From NCBI GenBank assembly GCA_964343195.1, contig CAYFIR010000128.1:1-19140 (forward strand): a stretch of 19,140 nucleotides of DNA. The letters run 5' to 3'. The stretch is from CAYVAP01 sp964343195. GTDB taxonomy: Bacteria > Bacteroidota > Bacteroidia > J057. The notes under the pieces were generated by a model. It had not been told where the DNA came from. It saw only the letters and a program-made list of their open reading frames with translations, and ran no database searches. The position numbers were made by a program, and so were the translations under genes. Shown here piece after piece: positions 7,532 to 15,507 of the stretch. Positions within the stretch are counted from its first letter, which is position 1. Each line of letters starts with the position of its first letter.

Positions 7532-9505
7532 TCAATGATCATTGACTACTGATCGGAAATTTACGAAGAAATCCAGCGACTCGGGGTTGCGCATGGAGCC
7601 TTTGTTGGCGGCCTTGTCGAGGGGGCGGCCCATGAGGATCTTTTTGACCGGGGCTTCGAGTTTTTTGCCGCTGATGGTGTAGGGAATGTCCTGTACCTCA
7701 ATGATTTCGTCGGGTACGTGACGAGGAGAATATTCCGCTCGGAGTTTATGGCGAATGGCCTGTTTTACCTCATCGGTCAGCGCCTGTCCCTCCTGCATCA
7801 GCACGAAGAGGGGCATATAATGGTTGCCATCGGGCTGCTCCAGGTTGACAATCAGGCTGTCCTTGACTTCGCTGATCTGGTCCACAGCCCGGTAAATTTC
7901 CGCCGTACCAATGCGAACGCCCTGTCGATTGAGGGTCGCGTCGCTGCGGCCCAGGATGATGAGGGTGTTGCGAGGAGTGATGTGCAGCCAGTCTCCGTGT
8001 CGCCACACGCCGGGATAGTGCTCAAAATAGCTCTCCCGATAGCGCTGAGATTTGTCGTCGTTCCAGAAGTAAATCGGCATGGAAGGCATGGGCTGGGTGA
8101 TGACCATTTCGCCCACATCATCGTGAACCGGATTGCCCTCTTCGTCAAAGCTCTCCATGGCGCAGCCTAATGCTCGCCGCTGTATTTCTCCTGAATAAAC
8201 CGGTTCGGTCGGTACCCCGCCCACAAAGGCCGTGCAGACATCCGTACCCCCACTCATGGAGGCCAGCCAGAGGTCTTTTTTGATGGCATCATATACGTAG
8301 TCAAAGCCCTCCGGCGGCAGCGGCGCTCCCGTCGAACTGATCGACCGCAAGCCGCTCAGGTCAAACTGTTTACCCGGCTCCAGGCCACGCTTCATACAGG
8401 CCACGATATAGGGGGCACTGGTCCCAAAGTGATGAATGGGCGCAGCCTCGGCCAGTTCCCACAGGACGTTGAGATCGGGGTAGCCAGGGCTGCCATCATA
8501 GAGCACGATGGTGGCACCCGTGAGCAGGGCGGCCTGCACGTAATTCCACATCATCCAGCCCGTAGTCGAGAACCAGAAGAAATTTTCGCCCGGCTTGACG
8601 TCGTTGTGGAAGGTCAGGTACTTCAGGTGCTCCAGCAGCACGCCCCCGTGGCTATGGGTGATGGCCTTGGGGATACCCGTCGTGCCGGAGGAATACAGCA
8701 CCCAGATCGGATGCTCAAACGGTACGGGCGTAAAGCTCAGTTTGGCTCCTTTGCCCTGCGCCATCACTTCGTCCCACAGCACTGAGTGGGGGATAAACGC
8801 CCCGGCTGATTCGTCCAGATAGGGCAGCACGACCACTTTTTGGAGGGTAGGCAACTGGTTCACAATGTCCTGTACGACCTCCTTTTTGTCGTGTCCCTTG
8901 CCTCCGTAACGGTAGCCATCTACCGTGAGGAGCACGGTGGGTTCGATCTGCTGGAAGCGCTCGATGACGCTGTTGGCACCAAAATCAGGCGAGGTGCTGG
9001 ACCAGGTGGCCCCCAGCGAGCAGGCAGCCAGAAATCCCACCGTGGCGGCAGGAATATTGGGCAGAAAGGCTACGACCCGATCGCCCGGTCCTACTCCGGA
9101 GGACTTGAGAAACCACGCCATGGCCGCTACCTGCTCGGTTAGTTCCTGCCAACTGATTTCCTGCCTTGGGTGGGCTTCGGACTGGAAGATAATGGCCGGG
9201 CGCTCGTCGCTGGCCATGCGAAATATATGCTCGGCATAGTTGAGTCGTGATCCGGCAAACCACTGCGTCATCGGCATGGGGTCATCGGAGCAGACGTAGC
9301 GGTAAGGCTCATGGGTGATGACGTTGAAGTAGTTCCAGATGGTCTTCCAGAAGGTTTCAGCATTCTCTACCGACCACTGCCATAGCTCATCGTAGTTCGC
9401 AAATCGCAAATGGTGGTGTTGAGCCAGCCATTCCTGATAAGCGGCCAGGTTGCTTTCGGAAGAGAATTCGTCGGTAGGTGTCCAGAGTAGTTTGGGCGTA
9501 GTCAT
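7532..9505 (-). CDS. aacS: Acetoacetyl-CoA synthetase (acetoacetate-CoA ligase)
   Basis: An ANL-superfamily adenylating enzyme (EC 6.2.1.16) that converts acetoacetate, ATP and CoA to acetoacetyl-CoA, AMP and PPi. It supports use of ketone bodies, leucine breakdown products or polyhydroxybutyrate-derived acetoacetate. The 657 residues match the family length. The N-terminal ACAS_N region has WFAGSRLNYAEH (82-93). The ATP-binding P-loop is YSSGTTGIPK (271-280), FFWFSTTGWMMWNY is the A4-type motif, and GGTDVCTAFVGG is the A5-type substrate-pocket motif. HGDWL, then GRSDATLNRQGVRIGTAEIY, mark the hinge to the C-terminal domain. TISGKKLEAPVKK, with SGKK at 612-615, supplies the acyl-adenylate catalytic Lys. 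The AacS-like features that separate it from acetyl-CoA synthetase are the motif WSSTSPDFG and the tail after KKILMGRP. Start chosen at the ATG (9505), which begins the typical PKLLWTPT opening. Confidence 0.95.
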   Translation of the reverse strand: MTTPKLLWTPTDEFSSESNLAAYQEWLAQHHHLRFANYDELWQWSVENAETFWKTIWNYFNVITHEPYRYVCSDDPMPMTQWFAGSRLNYAEHIFRMASDERPAIIFQSEAHPRQEISWQELTEQVAAMAWFLKSSGVGPGDRVVAFLPNIPAATVGFLAACSLGATWSSTSPDFGANSVIERFQQIEPTVLLTVDGYRYGGKGHDKKEVVQDIVNQLPTLQKVVVLPYLDESAGAFIPHSVLWDEVMAQGKGAKLSFTPVPFEHPIWVLYSSGTTGIPKAITHSHGGVLLEHLKYLTFHNDVKPGENFFWFSTTGWMMWNYVQAALLTGATIVLYDGSPGYPDLNVLWELAEAAPIHHFGTSAPYIVACMKRGLEPGKQFDLSGLRSISSTGAPLPPEGFDYVYDAIKKDLWLASMSGGTDVCTAFVGGVPTEPVYSGEIQRRALGCAMESFDEEGNPVHDDVGEMVITQPMPSMPIYFWNDDKSQRYRESYFEHYPGVWRHGDWLHITPRNTLIILGRSDATLNRQGVRIGTAEIYRAVDQISEVKDSLIVNLEQPDGNHYMPLFVLMQEGQALTDEVKQAIRHKLRAEYSPRHVPDEIIEVQDIPYTISGKKLEAPVKKILMGRPLDKAANKGSMRNPESLDFFVNFRSVVNDH

Positions 9506-9685
9506 TGGGCGATGGGTTTTAAAGCAAGATAGGAAAATATTGGGCGCTGGCTTGGGTGCTTAATCTGGCGGATACGCAAATGTTCCATTCAGGGTCAGTT
9601 GGTTGGAGAATGAGAATTTGCGGCATGGGCCAGCTATGTATCCGATCAGGCCCTGGAAACCCCAATTCCTTTGTATCTTCACCCT

Positions 9686-11248
9686 ATGAAGCGATATCCC
9701 ATCGGCATTCAGGATTTCGAGAAGCTGCGCCAAGGCGGCTACCTCTACGTGGACAAGACTCAGCAGATGTATGAGCTGCTGTCGGCAGGGAATTACTTTT
9801 TTCTCTCCCGCCCCCGCCGCTTTGGCAAGTCGCTGCTGCTCAGTACGCTGAAGTACTTTTTTCTGGGGAGGCGCGATTTGTTTGAGGGGCTGTGGATTGA
9901 TCGCGAGACTGAGCGTGACTGGGCGGAGCATCCGGTGCTGCATTTTTCGTTTAGCAGTAGTGGGTACAAAGAAATCGGGCTGGAGTCGGCCCTGCGTCGG
10001 CTACTCGATGAAGCTGCGAGTCAATACGCGATTAGGTTAAAAGCCGACGGGCTTTCCGGTCGATTTAGAGAGCTGCTCCAAGCCCTGGGCAGCGGGCCCC
10101 ATAAAGTGGTGCTCCTCATCGACGAGTACGACAAGCCCCTGGTGGACTACCTGGACGACCTGCCACAGGCCGAGGCGAACCGAGATACGCTCAAGACCTT
10201 CTTTTCCGTCATCAAGGATGCCGATCCCTACCTGCGCTTTTTTCTCATCACGGGGGTGTCGAAGTTCAGTAAGGTGTCGCTGTTCTCAGACCTGAACCAC
10301 CTGACTGACCTCACCATCATGGGGCGCTTTGCCACCCTCACTGGCTATACCCCCGAAGAACTGGACCACTACTTTGGCGATGAGTACCCTGCCCTGGCTG
10401 AGGCCAACGGCAAAGACGTGCCCCAGATCAAAGCAGAAATCCAGCGCTGGTACAATGGCTACCAGTGGGCGGTGGGTAAGCCGGTCTATAATCCCTTTTC
10501 GGTGCTGAAGCTGTTCTTTTCGCAGCAGTTTTCTAATTATTGGTGGGAATCGGGCACGCCAACCTTTTTGCTCAAGGTGCTGAAGGATCACTTTCAGTTT
10601 GACATGGAGGAAGTGGAGGCCGGGTCCAGTTTGCTCGACAGCTACACGCTCGAAAACCTCGACTGGCGCAACCTGATGTTCCAAACGGGCTACCTGACCA
10701 TCAAAAATTATGAGCCGGAGGTTCGGCTCTACACTTTGGGCTATCCCAACCTGGAGGTGAAAGACGCCATGGCCCAGTACCTGTTGGCCACCTTTCGCCA
10801 CGGGCAGACGGGCGAAACCCAGTCCATCTATGTGAACCTGAAGCGGGCCCTGGACAAGGGAGACCTGGAAAAGACCATCGCGCAGATCAACCAGGTGTTT
10901 TCCACTATCCCTTACCAACTCTTCGACGCCAAGCGCGAGCGATTCTTCCACGCCATCCTACACCTGACCTTTCAGGGGCTAGGGCTGCTCACGCAATCGG
11001 AAGTGAGCACCTCCAAAGGCCGAGTCGACACGGTGGTTCACGCCAAGTCAGGCATCTACGTGATGGAATTCAAGCTGGATGAATCGGCAGAAGCCGCCCT
11101 GGATCAGATTCGGGAGAAGCGCTATGGCTCGCTGTACCTGGACCAGGGGCAATCGGTTACGGCGCTGGGGGTGAGTTTTTCATCCGAGACGAAGGAGGTG
11201 GCCGAGTGGGAAGCGCGATCCTATGCGGAACTGCTGGCGGAGGGGTAG
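9686..11248 (+). CDS. AAA-ATPase_like / PD-(D/E)XK nuclease protein, copy 1
   Basis: A 520-residue protein of the AAA-ATPase_like (PF09820-type) plus PD-(D/E)XK nuclease (DUF1703-type) architecture, an expanded family in Bacteroidota with no settled function; roles in defence or mobile-element biology have been proposed. The ATP site has Walker A-like RPRRFGKSLL (42-51) and Walker B VVLLIDEYD (141-149). The C-terminal nuclease site shows GRVD (445-448), then VMEFKL with Glu461 and Lys463, the D...ExK layout. The frame is open back to a TTG at 9671, but ATG 9686 is chosen because the paralogue at 13670 begins with the identical MKRYPIGIQDF. It is divergent from aacS. Residues about 92-205 and 395-520 are nearly identical to copy 2; the middle (about 206-394) differs markedly. 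Both catalytic sites appear intact. Confidence 0.92.
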   Translation: MKRYPIGIQDFEKLRQGGYLYVDKTQQMYELLSAGNYFFLSRPRRFGKSLLLSTLKYFFLGRRDLFEGLWIDRETERDWAEHPVLHFSFSSSGYKEIGLESALRRLLDEAASQYAIRLKADGLSGRFRELLQALGSGPHKVVLLIDEYDKPLVDYLDDLPQAEANRDTLKTFFSVIKDADPYLRFFLITGVSKFSKVSLFSDLNHLTDLTIMGRFATLTGYTPEELDHYFGDEYPALAEANGKDVPQIKAEIQRWYNGYQWAVGKPVYNPFSVLKLFFSQQFSNYWWESGTPTFLLKVLKDHFQFDMEEVEAGSSLLDSYTLENLDWRNLMFQTGYLTIKNYEPEVRLYTLGYPNLEVKDAMAQYLLATFRHGQTGETQSIYVNLKRALDKGDLEKTIAQINQVFSTIPYQLFDAKRERFFHAILHLTFQGLGLLTQSEVSTSKGRVDTVVHAKSGIYVMEFKLDESAEAALDQIREKRYGSLYLDQGQSVTALGVSFSSETKEVAEWEARSYAELLAEG

Positions 11249-11418
11249 GAGCGGGAGGTCAGATCGCGGCGTCTAGAAATCAGGTGAATTTCGAATAATC
11301 CGTTACGTAATTCCGCAGGCACTAGAATTACTCGCTCTCCCTAAACCATGCATAGTGCTAACCTCTTTGACGCATTGGTCAGAGATTGGGAACGGATACG
11401 CATCAGGCAAAATTTATA

Positions 11419-12288
11419 TCAGTCAGATGAATCTTTACGGCTCGCCTCAATCTCCTTCATCTTGGGCTTGTAATGCCGTTTGTTGGCAAAGCTTCCGAGC
11501 GGAGTCTGGTAAAACAGACTCATGTCTCCATCCAGGACATTGGTCCTTTCGTCTATATCTATATCCAGTTGGGTGAGGTTTGGATGAGCTTTGAAAGGGG
11601 ACAGGGTTGGCAATTCTCCACACCCCCACAAACGAAGCTCCCGTAGCTGGCTTAGCTTAGCAAACCGATGGGCCTCCTTGCCCACATGTTTGGCTACTTC
11701 GAACCGAGCGGTAGTGAGCTTTGCGCCATCCAAGTCTTCTACCCCCGCCAAAGATTTCAGGCGGCTGGTGTAGGCAAAATCGAGACATTCCAGATTCGTC
11801 AGGGCTTCGATGCCCTCCAATCGCTCAATTCGGCTTTGCTTCAATAGCAAGGTGTGCAACTGCGGCAAGCCCTGAAAGGCCTTGAGGTCAGGCAAGCCAT
11901 AGTACCGGATATCGGCATAGACCAAGTTGGGGCACTGGAAGAGGCCTGTGGTACCTTTACCCCAATTGAATTCCACACATTGTAGCTGCGGGAAACGAGA
12001 AAAATCGATCACATCTTTACTAGATCCTAGAATAACCGTTTTGAGGTTTTGGCACAAATAAAGAGGAGAAAGGTCTAACCCGAGGCCGTTAACTACTTGA
12101 ATCCATTCGAGAAATGGAAAATTCTTCAGAAACTCCAAGCTATCGTGCTTGAATTTGGAATGGGTGAGAATATTCAAGCCACGAATATCCTCCTGGAGCA
12201 TATATGCCCTGATTTGATCGATTCTGTCAGAATCAAATTTTACAAACCTCCGATAAAGAAGTTGATCTTCAAGTGGATTTATGTTCAT
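11419..12288 (-). CDS. Leucine-rich-repeat protein in toxin island (possible immunity protein)
   Basis: A 289-residue cytoplasmic protein without signal peptide. From about residue 38 to 255 it is built of irregular leucine-rich repeats of 20-24 residues: examples are CQNLKTVILGSS, FPQLQCVEFNWG, CPNLVYADIRYYG, LPQLHTLLLKQS, LTNLECLDFAY, LSQLRELRLWGC and HPNLTQLDIDID. Such horseshoe proteins mediate protein binding. Its place downstream of a toxin-SUKH pair on the same strand, inside the island bracketed by the two nuclease-ATPases, suggests an immunity or accessory role, as LRR proteins are known in polymorphic-toxin immunity arrays. This is inference from context only. It lies 351 nt beyond the SUKH gene, so tight coupling is not shown. 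Base composition is lower in GC than the flanking core genes. Confidence 0.75.
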   Translation of the reverse strand: MNINPLEDQLLYRRFVKFDSDRIDQIRAYMLQEDIRGLNILTHSKFKHDSLEFLKNFPFLEWIQVVNGLGLDLSPLYLCQNLKTVILGSSKDVIDFSRFPQLQCVEFNWGKGTTGLFQCPNLVYADIRYYGLPDLKAFQGLPQLHTLLLKQSRIERLEGIEALTNLECLDFAYTSRLKSLAGVEDLDGAKLTTARFEVAKHVGKEAHRFAKLSQLRELRLWGCGELPTLSPFKAHPNLTQLDIDIDERTNVLDGDMSLFYQTPLGSFANKRHYKPKMKEIEASRKDSSD

Positions 12289-12639
12289 CGCAAGTCTGAT
12301 CAGATCAATATGTGTAAATAGGTATATCGTAGCTTGGATATATGCGGCGAAAAAGGAGATTGCGAAAACGTCCTATCGGATTTCTTTTATTTAGCATGGA
12401 CATGCGTCTATCATACCTGAGATAGCGATACACCTTCTGCTCTTTAATCTGCCGATGATGTCGAAAACGCCTGCCGCTCCACTTCGGTGCAGGACTTATG
12501 GGCAGGTAATCTACTCGGTGTATGGGGTCTTGTAAGAACCTCTTTGAGCCTGGGTGCTCGCTGATGAGCCTACCGTTGAAGCTCCTTATTTGCATACATG
12601 GAAATTTGGGGGGTTACACTATTAGATAAATTTTCTCAT
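12289..12639. other. Gap in toxin island with one doubtful ORF
   Basis: Between the LRR and SUKH genes is a 351-nt stretch. It has one open frame on the minus strand (12305-12595, 96 codons) whose translation is strongly basic (many Arg, Tyr) and matches no family I know. It could be a small gene, a decayed fragment of an earlier toxin or immunity gene, or chance. The stretch is AT-rich toward both ends. No terminator or RNA gene is evident. Confidence 0.35.
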
Positions 12640-13014
12640 TCATTTAATGTTGCCGATAAATTCTGAAAAATTCTCACTCACTATTTGGGGCGATTCGAAT
12701 GACATATCGAGCCATGGAATTTCATAAATCTTACCTGATGACTTTTCCATTAAGTACGCTGTAGTCCCTCCATTGGAACCAACAATCAAGTAACTCGTGG
12801 AAAGCGCCTCATCCTCAATATATTGTTGACTCATCTCTACCATATCAAGCAAAGGCCATACATGGATATAATCCTCATCTCCTACTATTGATACCCCATT
12901 ATAGATTTTCAAAAATTCTAAAAAATCTGCTGGTGGTACAAAATCTATTCTCTTCAAGAATTTCTCGAGTCTATCAGCTGACGTAGCCGGATTCTGTCTG
13001 TCGTACCTTTTCAT
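12640..13014 (-). CDS. SMI1/KNR4 (SUKH) family immunity protein
   Basis: A 124-residue SUKH-superfamily protein, the commonest immunity family for nuclease polymorphic toxins; it would bind and neutralise the toxin encoded immediately upstream. Family marks are the N-terminal helix pair LEKFLKRIDFVPPADFLEFL, then FLKIYNG (34-40), the strand YIHVWPL (49-55) with its conserved Trp53, VGSNGGTTAYLMEK (78-91), IYEIPW (96-101), and the final helix NFSEFIGNI. It starts 12 nt after the toxin stop on the same strand, the usual toxin-then-immunity order. It is unusually AT-rich (about 36% GC in sampled stretches, against roughly 55-65% in core genes), as expected of transferred immunity genes. No signal peptide, so it acts in the cytoplasm, where a nuclease toxin would be encountered. 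Confidence 0.87.
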   Translation of the reverse strand: MKRYDRQNPATSADRLEKFLKRIDFVPPADFLEFLKIYNGVSIVGDEDYIHVWPLLDMVEMSQQYIEDEALSTSYLIVGSNGGTTAYLMEKSSGKIYEIPWLDMSFESPQIVSENFSEFIGNIK

Positions 13015-13026
13015 ACGTACTTACTT

Positions 13027-13542
13027 TTAATGTCCTTCCGCATTTCGTCGACTTTTACGCCAAAACCTGTTAAAACCGCGGTGTGTCTCTGGCTCAAGGG
13101 GAATTTTATTGCTGATGTCTGTCGGGTGGCCTCCGAATTTCACGGGATGAATTTCATGGATTTGTTTTAAAGACAACGCAGGATTCTGTCGATGTATTCG
13201 ACGATTGGCATTGTCAGCAGCACGTCTAGCGTCATTGTATTCCCCTCCAGTTATCAACCTAAACGGTCCTTCGGGTTTAGGGAAACCAGCTGGATATCCC
13301 GTCCAGTCCCAGACTGAAAACGATCCATCAGGAACTTTCTTCCCCGCCTTCACCAGCGGCGCAGCCGCCAGCGCAAACCATCCCGCAAAAGGAATCATCG
13401 CCCCTGCACTGAGCCCTGCATTCAAGTAGTCACCTCTAGCGAGGTAGATCAAGGCATTGATCCCATCGGAAATTTCGCCAAAAGCAGGGATCATGCCAAG
13501 CACATCCAGCCCCGTCTGCACCCCATCGAGCACGCCACTCAT
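13027..13542 (-). CDS. Polymorphic-toxin C-terminal tip: pre-toxin region plus HNH nuclease
   Basis: The 171-residue frame resembles the C-terminal end of large Rhs/PAAR-type effectors. Residues 1-62 are a hydrophobic pre-toxin segment (GVQTGLDVLGMIPAFGEISD, then ARGDYLNAGLSAGAMIPFAGW), which normally lies just before the toxin domain. Residues about 72-165 are a toxin domain of the HNH/endonuclease VII superfamily: IHEIHPVKFGGHPTDISNKI (128-147) with His129-Glu130, His132, Asn145, and a later His154, followed by FNRFW. It would cut nucleic acid in a rival cell. The frame remains open for 15 codons upstream of the ATG, encoding GSGDLNPGAAASGIT, then meets TAA at 13588-13590; no alternative start occurs there. 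This suggests the N-terminal delivery part has been lost, leaving an orphan toxin module. The gene diverges from ATPase copy 2. Immunity partner: SUKH gene 12 nt downstream. Confidence 0.8.
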   Translation of the reverse strand: MSGVLDGVQTGLDVLGMIPAFGEISDGINALIYLARGDYLNAGLSAGAMIPFAGWFALAAAPLVKAGKKVPDGSFSVWDWTGYPAGFPKPEGPFRLITGGEYNDARRAADNANRRIHRQNPALSLKQIHEIHPVKFGGHPTDISNKIPLEPETHRGFNRFWRKSRRNAEGH

Positions 13543-13669
13543 GGTGATCCCACTCGCGGCTGCGCCGGGGTTGAGGTCTCCACTTCCTTACTTGCCCAAC
13601 TTCGCGATTCAGCCTGTGGCAGTCCGGCCACCCTGCGTACATCTCCCCCATTCTTCGTAACTTCCGGTC

Positions 13670-15232
13670 ATGAAGCGATATCCCATCGGCATTCAGGATT
13701 TTTCAGAGCTACGCAAAGGCGACTACCTCTACGTGGACAAAACCCAGCAGATGTATGACCTGCTGAGCAGTGGCAAATATTTCTTCCTTTCCCGGCCGCG
13801 TCGCTTTGGCAAGTCGCTGCTGCTCAGTACGCTGAAGTATTTTTTCCTGGGTAGGCGCGATCTCTTTGAGGGGTTGTGGGTGGACCGGGAGGCTGAGCCT
13901 GAATGGGTGGAGCATCCGGTGCTGCACTTTTCGTTTAGCAGTAGTGGGTACAAAGACATTGGGCTGGAGTCGGCCCTGCGTCGGCTACTCGATGAAGCTG
14001 CGAGTCAATACGCGATTAGGTTAAAAGCCGACGGGCTTTCCGGTCGATTTAGAGAGCTGCTCCAAGCCCTGGGCAGCGGGCCCCATAAAGTCGTACTCCT
14101 CATCGACGAGTACGACAAGCCGCTGGTGGACTACCTGGACGACCTGCCACAGGCCGAGGCGAACCGGGATACCCTCAAGACCTTCTTTTCCGTCATCAAA
14201 GATGCCGATCCCTACCTGCGCTTTTTTCTCATCACAGGGGTGTCGAAATTCAGTAAGGTGTCGTTGTTCTCGGACCTGAACAACCTGTTGGATATTACGC
14301 TAGTGGGTCGCCATGCTACCTTAACGGGCTATACGCCAGAGGAAATGGATCGGTATTTTGGCGATGAATATGAAGCGTTAGCCAAGGCCAATGAGCTAAG
14401 CCTGGATGAGATCAAATCGAAAATCAGGCTTTGGTACAATGGCTACCAATGGTCTGCTGGGCAACCGATGTACAACCCTTTCTCAGTCCTAAGCCTGTTT
14501 TATACCCATCGCTTCGCCAACTACTGGTGGGAAACGGGTACCCCCACCTTCTTACTCAAGGCCCTGAAGCGCGAGTTTCAATATGACCTCAATGAGGTGC
14601 AGGCGGGCAATGCTGTATTCGAGAGTTACACCTTGGAGAACCTGCACTGGAAAGGGCTTCTGTTTCAAACTGGCTACCTGACCATTCAGGACTATCATCC
14701 TGACTTGGACCTCTACATCTTGGGCTACCCTAATCGGGAGGTCAGGGCCTCCATGTCGCAGCACCTGCTGGCGGAATACCGTTCGCAGGCCGCCGCCGAT
14801 ACCCAGCCCATTTATGCGAATCTGAAATTGGCTCTGGACCAAGGCGACCTGGAAAAGACCATCGCGCAGATCAATCTGGTGTTTTCCACCATCCCTTACC
14901 AACTCTTCGACGCCAAGCGAGAGCGATTCTTCCACGCCATCCTGCACCTGACCTTTCAGGGGCTAGGGCTGCTCACGCAGTCGGAGGTGAGCACGGCCAA
15001 AGGAAGGGTGGATACGGTGGTCCACGCCAAGTCGGGCATCTACGTGATGGAATTTAAGCTGGATGAGTCGGCGCAGGCCGCGCTGGATCAAATCCGGGAG
15101 AAGCGCTATGGCTCGCCTTACCTCGATCAGGGGCAGTCGGTTACGGCGCTGGGGGTGAGCTTTTCGTCCGAGACGAAGGAGGTGGCCGAGTGGGAAGCAC
15201 GGCCCTATGCGGAGCTGCTGGCGGAGGGGTAG
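13670..15232 (+). CDS. AAA-ATPase_like / PD-(D/E)XK nuclease protein, copy 2
   Basis: This paralogue of the gene at 9686 has the same 520-residue length and architecture: Walker A-like RPRRFGKSLL (42-51), Walker B VVLLIDEYD (141-149), and a nuclease site with GRVD (445-448) and VMEFKL (Glu461, Lys463). The offset from copy 1 is a constant 3984 bp where I checked it. Positions 13961-14091 are identical to 9977-10107 over 131 bp, synonymous sites included, and the last ~380 bp are also very similar. By contrast residues about 206-394 differ at many positions (for example LNNLLDITLVGRHATLTGYT against LNHLTDLTIMGRFATLTGYT). The sequences upstream of the two ATGs share nothing obvious, so the repeat unit is essentially the coding region. 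The function of the family is unsettled; the genetic context is a toxin-immunity island. Confidence 0.92.
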   Translation: MKRYPIGIQDFSELRKGDYLYVDKTQQMYDLLSSGKYFFLSRPRRFGKSLLLSTLKYFFLGRRDLFEGLWVDREAEPEWVEHPVLHFSFSSSGYKDIGLESALRRLLDEAASQYAIRLKADGLSGRFRELLQALGSGPHKVVLLIDEYDKPLVDYLDDLPQAEANRDTLKTFFSVIKDADPYLRFFLITGVSKFSKVSLFSDLNNLLDITLVGRHATLTGYTPEEMDRYFGDEYEALAKANELSLDEIKSKIRLWYNGYQWSAGQPMYNPFSVLSLFYTHRFANYWWETGTPTFLLKALKREFQYDLNEVQAGNAVFESYTLENLHWKGLLFQTGYLTIQDYHPDLDLYILGYPNREVRASMSQHLLAEYRSQAAADTQPIYANLKLALDQGDLEKTIAQINLVFSTIPYQLFDAKRERFFHAILHLTFQGLGLLTQSEVSTAKGRVDTVVHAKSGIYVMEFKLDESAQAALDQIREKRYGSPYLDQGQSVTALGVSFSSETKEVAEWEARPYAELLAEG

Positions 15233-15507
15233 AATTCGTCGGCAGGCAGGCCGCCCTATTACCAATTGGGGGAACAACAGCCCAAATAACCTCAGGACGC
15301 CCAGGCGCTCTGAGAACCTGATTATGAATAAGAAGACGGGGACTTAGACGCGACGATGGCGCATATCGGCTCCGCCTCTTCGTCCCACAGGCCAGGCCAA
15401 CCCATGTCCCAACCGCTGATTCGCAGAAATTTCGACAAATCTCGTCTTGGGGCTATGGTATGGTTTCCGTCGTGCAAATCTCCCCCATCCTTATTATTTT
15501 TGCGGCC

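Noticed and set aside
7532..7545. Palindrome TCAATGATCATTGA as a terminator
   Set aside because: It lies over the last codons and stop of aacS, has no loop or T run, and is probably a chance product of the coding sequence.
9524..9531. Bacteroidota-type -7 box (TATCTTGC on the minus strand) before aacS, and TATTTTTG at 15495-15502 before the amylosucrase gene
   Set aside because: The second matches TAnnTTTG but lies 5 nt before the start codon, and neither has a properly spaced -33 TTG, so both were left out of the feature list.
11348..11473. Short plus-strand ORF of 41 codons starting MHSANLFDALVRDWERI
   Set aside because: The first 26 codons look protein-like and could be a gene-start remnant, but it overlaps the LRR gene's 3' end and matches no family, so it cannot be supported.
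12305..12595. 96-codon basic minus-strand ORF as a real gene
   Set aside because: Very Arg-rich with no recognisable motif. It is mentioned as part of the gap, but coding is not supported.
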